Below, one piece after another: positions 28,832 through 29,635 of a DNA stretch of 29,635 nt. Numbering within the stretch: the stretch's first letter is position 1; each line of letters starts with the position of its first letter. The stretch spans positions 1 through 29,635 of the forward strand of contig JBJEDT010000029.1 in assembly GCA_051872335.1 (NCBI GenBank). Direction: 5' to 3'. Source of the DNA: SUG2458 sp051872335. Its GTDB lineage: Bacteria > Bacillota_I > Bacilli_A > RFN20 > CAG-826. The notes under the pieces were generated by a model that did not search any database, was not told where the DNA came from, and saw only the letters and a list, made by a program, of their open reading frames with translations. The translations under genes were made by a program, and so were the position numbers.

Positions 28832-29083
28832 TAACCTATTTGCATATAGATTATAGTACAAATTTAGATTAGAAGAGTTTGAGCAGATAGGTAAGAGTTG
28901 GTTAGAGTGTTTATCTGTTTTACTTAGTAATAAACAAAACAGTTAGTGTGATTGCCCGCTTAAGTAATCGGTTTGAGAGATAGTTAACCCTTAAAATTGT
29001 CTCAGAAGTAGCATCCTTCTTAATAAAATGCCGGAGTAAACTTCCTTCGTTAAAATAGATACGTACGGTCTATGAAGTCGAAT
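28832..29083 (+). ncRNA. Non-coding stretch with competing helices between tRNAs
   Basis: About 250 nt with no gene. GTTTAT (28909-28914) pairs with ATAAAC (28930-28935), and CTGTTTT (28915-28921) pairs with AAAACAG (28936-28942). The two have no loop nucleotides between strands, so they probably exclude each other. TGAGA/TCTCA and TAGA/TCTA pairs follow. I recognise no RNA class; no promoter is seen here, so it may be part of a long tRNA precursor. Confidence 0.45.
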
Positions 29084-29221
29084 CGTTGGTTAGTCAAGCG
29101 GTTAAGACACTGGGTTTTGCTTAAATAGTTTAAGTAGAACACCTTTTGGAAGTATAAGTGCAAATCTTATTTTAAGCTCCACATCCCAGAAACATGGGTT
29201 CGATTCCCATACCGACGTCCA
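29084..29221 (+). tRNA. tRNA-Glu (TTC) interrupted in the anticodon loop
   Basis: Acceptor CGTTGGT with ACCGACG, then T-CCA (discriminator U, unusual for Glu). The D-arm sequence GTCAAGCGGTTAAGAC is as in bacterial tRNA-Glu. Anticodon stem CTGGG/CCCAG encloses TTTT, a 63-nt insert and CAT; spliced, the loop is TTTTCAT with anticodon TTC. T-arm ATGGG/CCCAT with TTCGATT. Confidence 0.87.
29119..29181 (+). other. tRNA-like insert in tRNA-Glu (position 35/36), 63 nt
   Basis: It begins with GCTTAAA, which pairs over 7 bp with TTTAAGC. Stacked on this is a 5-bp hairpin ATAAG/CTTAT with 7-nt loop TGCAAAT. It ends in T-CCA at the exact exon boundary. The 28 nt between the 5' stem strand and the T-arm-like hairpin is the longest of the three inserts. 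Confidence 0.82.
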
Positions 29222-29230
29222 GTTAAACCA

Positions 29231-29259
29231 TTGACTTTTAATAAAAGTTATGGTATAAT
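29231..29259 (+). promoter_or_regulatory. Promoter P11
   Basis: TTGACT at 29231-29236, 17-bp spacer, TATAAT at 29254-29259 preceded by TGG. It starts a transcript of structured RNA followed by tRNA-Asn. Confidence 0.85.
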
Positions 29260-29512
29260 ATTTATATTAAAGATAGCAACAGCAATTATTGTTAATAGTA
29301 AAAGGAATTTAATGATGATAAAAATGCTATCTTGTTTATAGTAGGGTTGATGCTATTAATTAAGTATGTGAGGGAGTCAACCATTACCTCCGCATTTAAA
29401 GTTTATCTGAAAAATGGTAACGCTTAATTATCTTAAAAGACAGAAACAGCAATTATTGAAAACATCAGACTGACACTCTGAAGCGTTTAAAACTATCTGT
29501 CTTGTTAAATAT
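29260..29512 (+). ncRNA. Structured RNA with a duplicated hairpin element, upstream of tRNA-Asn
   Basis: Two related elements share the 14-nt sequence AACAGCAATTATTG (29278-29291 and 29445-29458) just inside the 5' arm of a closing stem: AAGATAGCA/TGCTATCTT (29270-29278 with 29325-29333) and AAGACAG/CTGTCTT (29437-29443 with 29497-29503). Between them are GGTTGA/TCAACC and TAATTAAG/CTTAATTA pairs. No reading frame of note. Class not recognised. Confidence 0.6.
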
Positions 29513-29635
29513 TCTGGGTTAGCTTAGTCGGTAGAGCGGACGACTGTGATGATAGCAAAGTTGCTTAATTTAGGTGCAATACCTATTATCATCTCCATAA
29601 TCGTCAGGTCGCTGGTTCGAATCCAGCACTCAGAG
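29513..29635 (+). tRNA. tRNA-Asn (GTT) interrupted in the anticodon loop (3' CCA beyond window)
   Basis: Acceptor TCTGGGT with ACTCAGA and discriminator G. D-stem GCTT/GAGC, anticodon stem GACGA/TCGTC enclosing CTGT, a 50-nt insert and TAA; spliced loop CTGTTAA, anticodon GTT, as in bacterial tRNA-Asn. T-arm GCTGG/CCAGC with TTCGAAT. The window ends at position 73. Confidence 0.87.
29548..29597 (+). other. tRNA-like insert in tRNA-Asn (position 35/36), 50 nt
   Basis: It begins with GATGATA, which pairs over 7 bp with TATCATC. The T-arm-like hairpin TAGG/CCTA has a 7-nt loop TGCAATA, with a T-T mismatch at the fifth pair. It ends in T-CCA at the exon boundary. A small GCAA/TTGC hairpin occupies the D-arm position. 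Confidence 0.8.

Overview
This AT-rich window is read entirely on the + strand and looks like a piece of a large lytic phage genome. A cohesin-dockerin protein, Thr-rich secreted linkers and Gram-positive-style ribosome binding sites suggest a gut or rumen Clostridia host, probably Ruminococcus-like (inference). The layout is phage-typical: lysis and host-recognition genes, then replication and metabolism genes, then a dense RNA-gene region. I saw no insertion sequence, CRISPR array or convincing - strand gene.

1-8422: lysis and adsorption. An endolysin (amidase with wall-binding modules, 5' end outside the window), a holin, two long paralogous virion proteins sharing their N-terminal parts, and a BspA-type leucine-rich-repeat protein. 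8427-16095: an SF1 helicase whose Walker A motif is split by an intein, a secreted SleB-like hydrolase, a metallophosphoesterase-like protein lacking its metal ligands, ThyX with an added zinc ribbon, a GNAT acetyltransferase, a P-loop kinase and a membrane-anchored GIY-YIG protein. 16113-17066: a candidate replication origin (two perfect hairpins, four and a half iterons at 22-23 bp pitch, an AT-rich stretch, a DnaA box) next to a winged-helix protein.

17354-23196: an NAD+ module: nicotinamidase, a PRPP-synthetase-like enzyme, a NADAR protein, a NAMPT-like transferase split by a second intein, and NAD synthetase. The synthetase-like plus NAMPT-like pair is the signature described for the phage NAD+ reconstitution pathway NARP1 (ADP-ribose to ADPR-pyrophosphate to NAD+). 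The added nicotinamidase and NAD synthetase, and a Ser where human NAMPT has Asp219, suggest an untested deamidated variant running through nicotinate and NaAD.

25000-29635: an RNA-rich region with seven tRNA genes, several structured RNAs, a GIY-YIG homing endonuclease, a giant structured RNA candidate of the ROOL/GOLLD sort, and a c-di-GMP-I (GEMM) riboswitch in front of the cohesin-dockerin gene. The most striking observation is that tRNA-Gln, tRNA-Glu and tRNA-Asn are each interrupted between anticodon positions 35 and 36 by 50-63 nt. Each insert is itself a miniature tRNA-like element: a 7-bp acceptor-like stem, a T-arm-like hairpin with a UGCA loop, and a terminal U-CCA. The insert ends coincide exactly with nucleotide 1 of the acceptor-like stem and with the CCA. 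This suggests a tRNA intron removed by ordinary tRNA end-processing enzymes followed by ligation.

Eleven near-identical promoters (TTGACT-like, exactly 17 bp, extended TGNTATAAT) punctuate the window. Several are fused to the terminator of the preceding gene.
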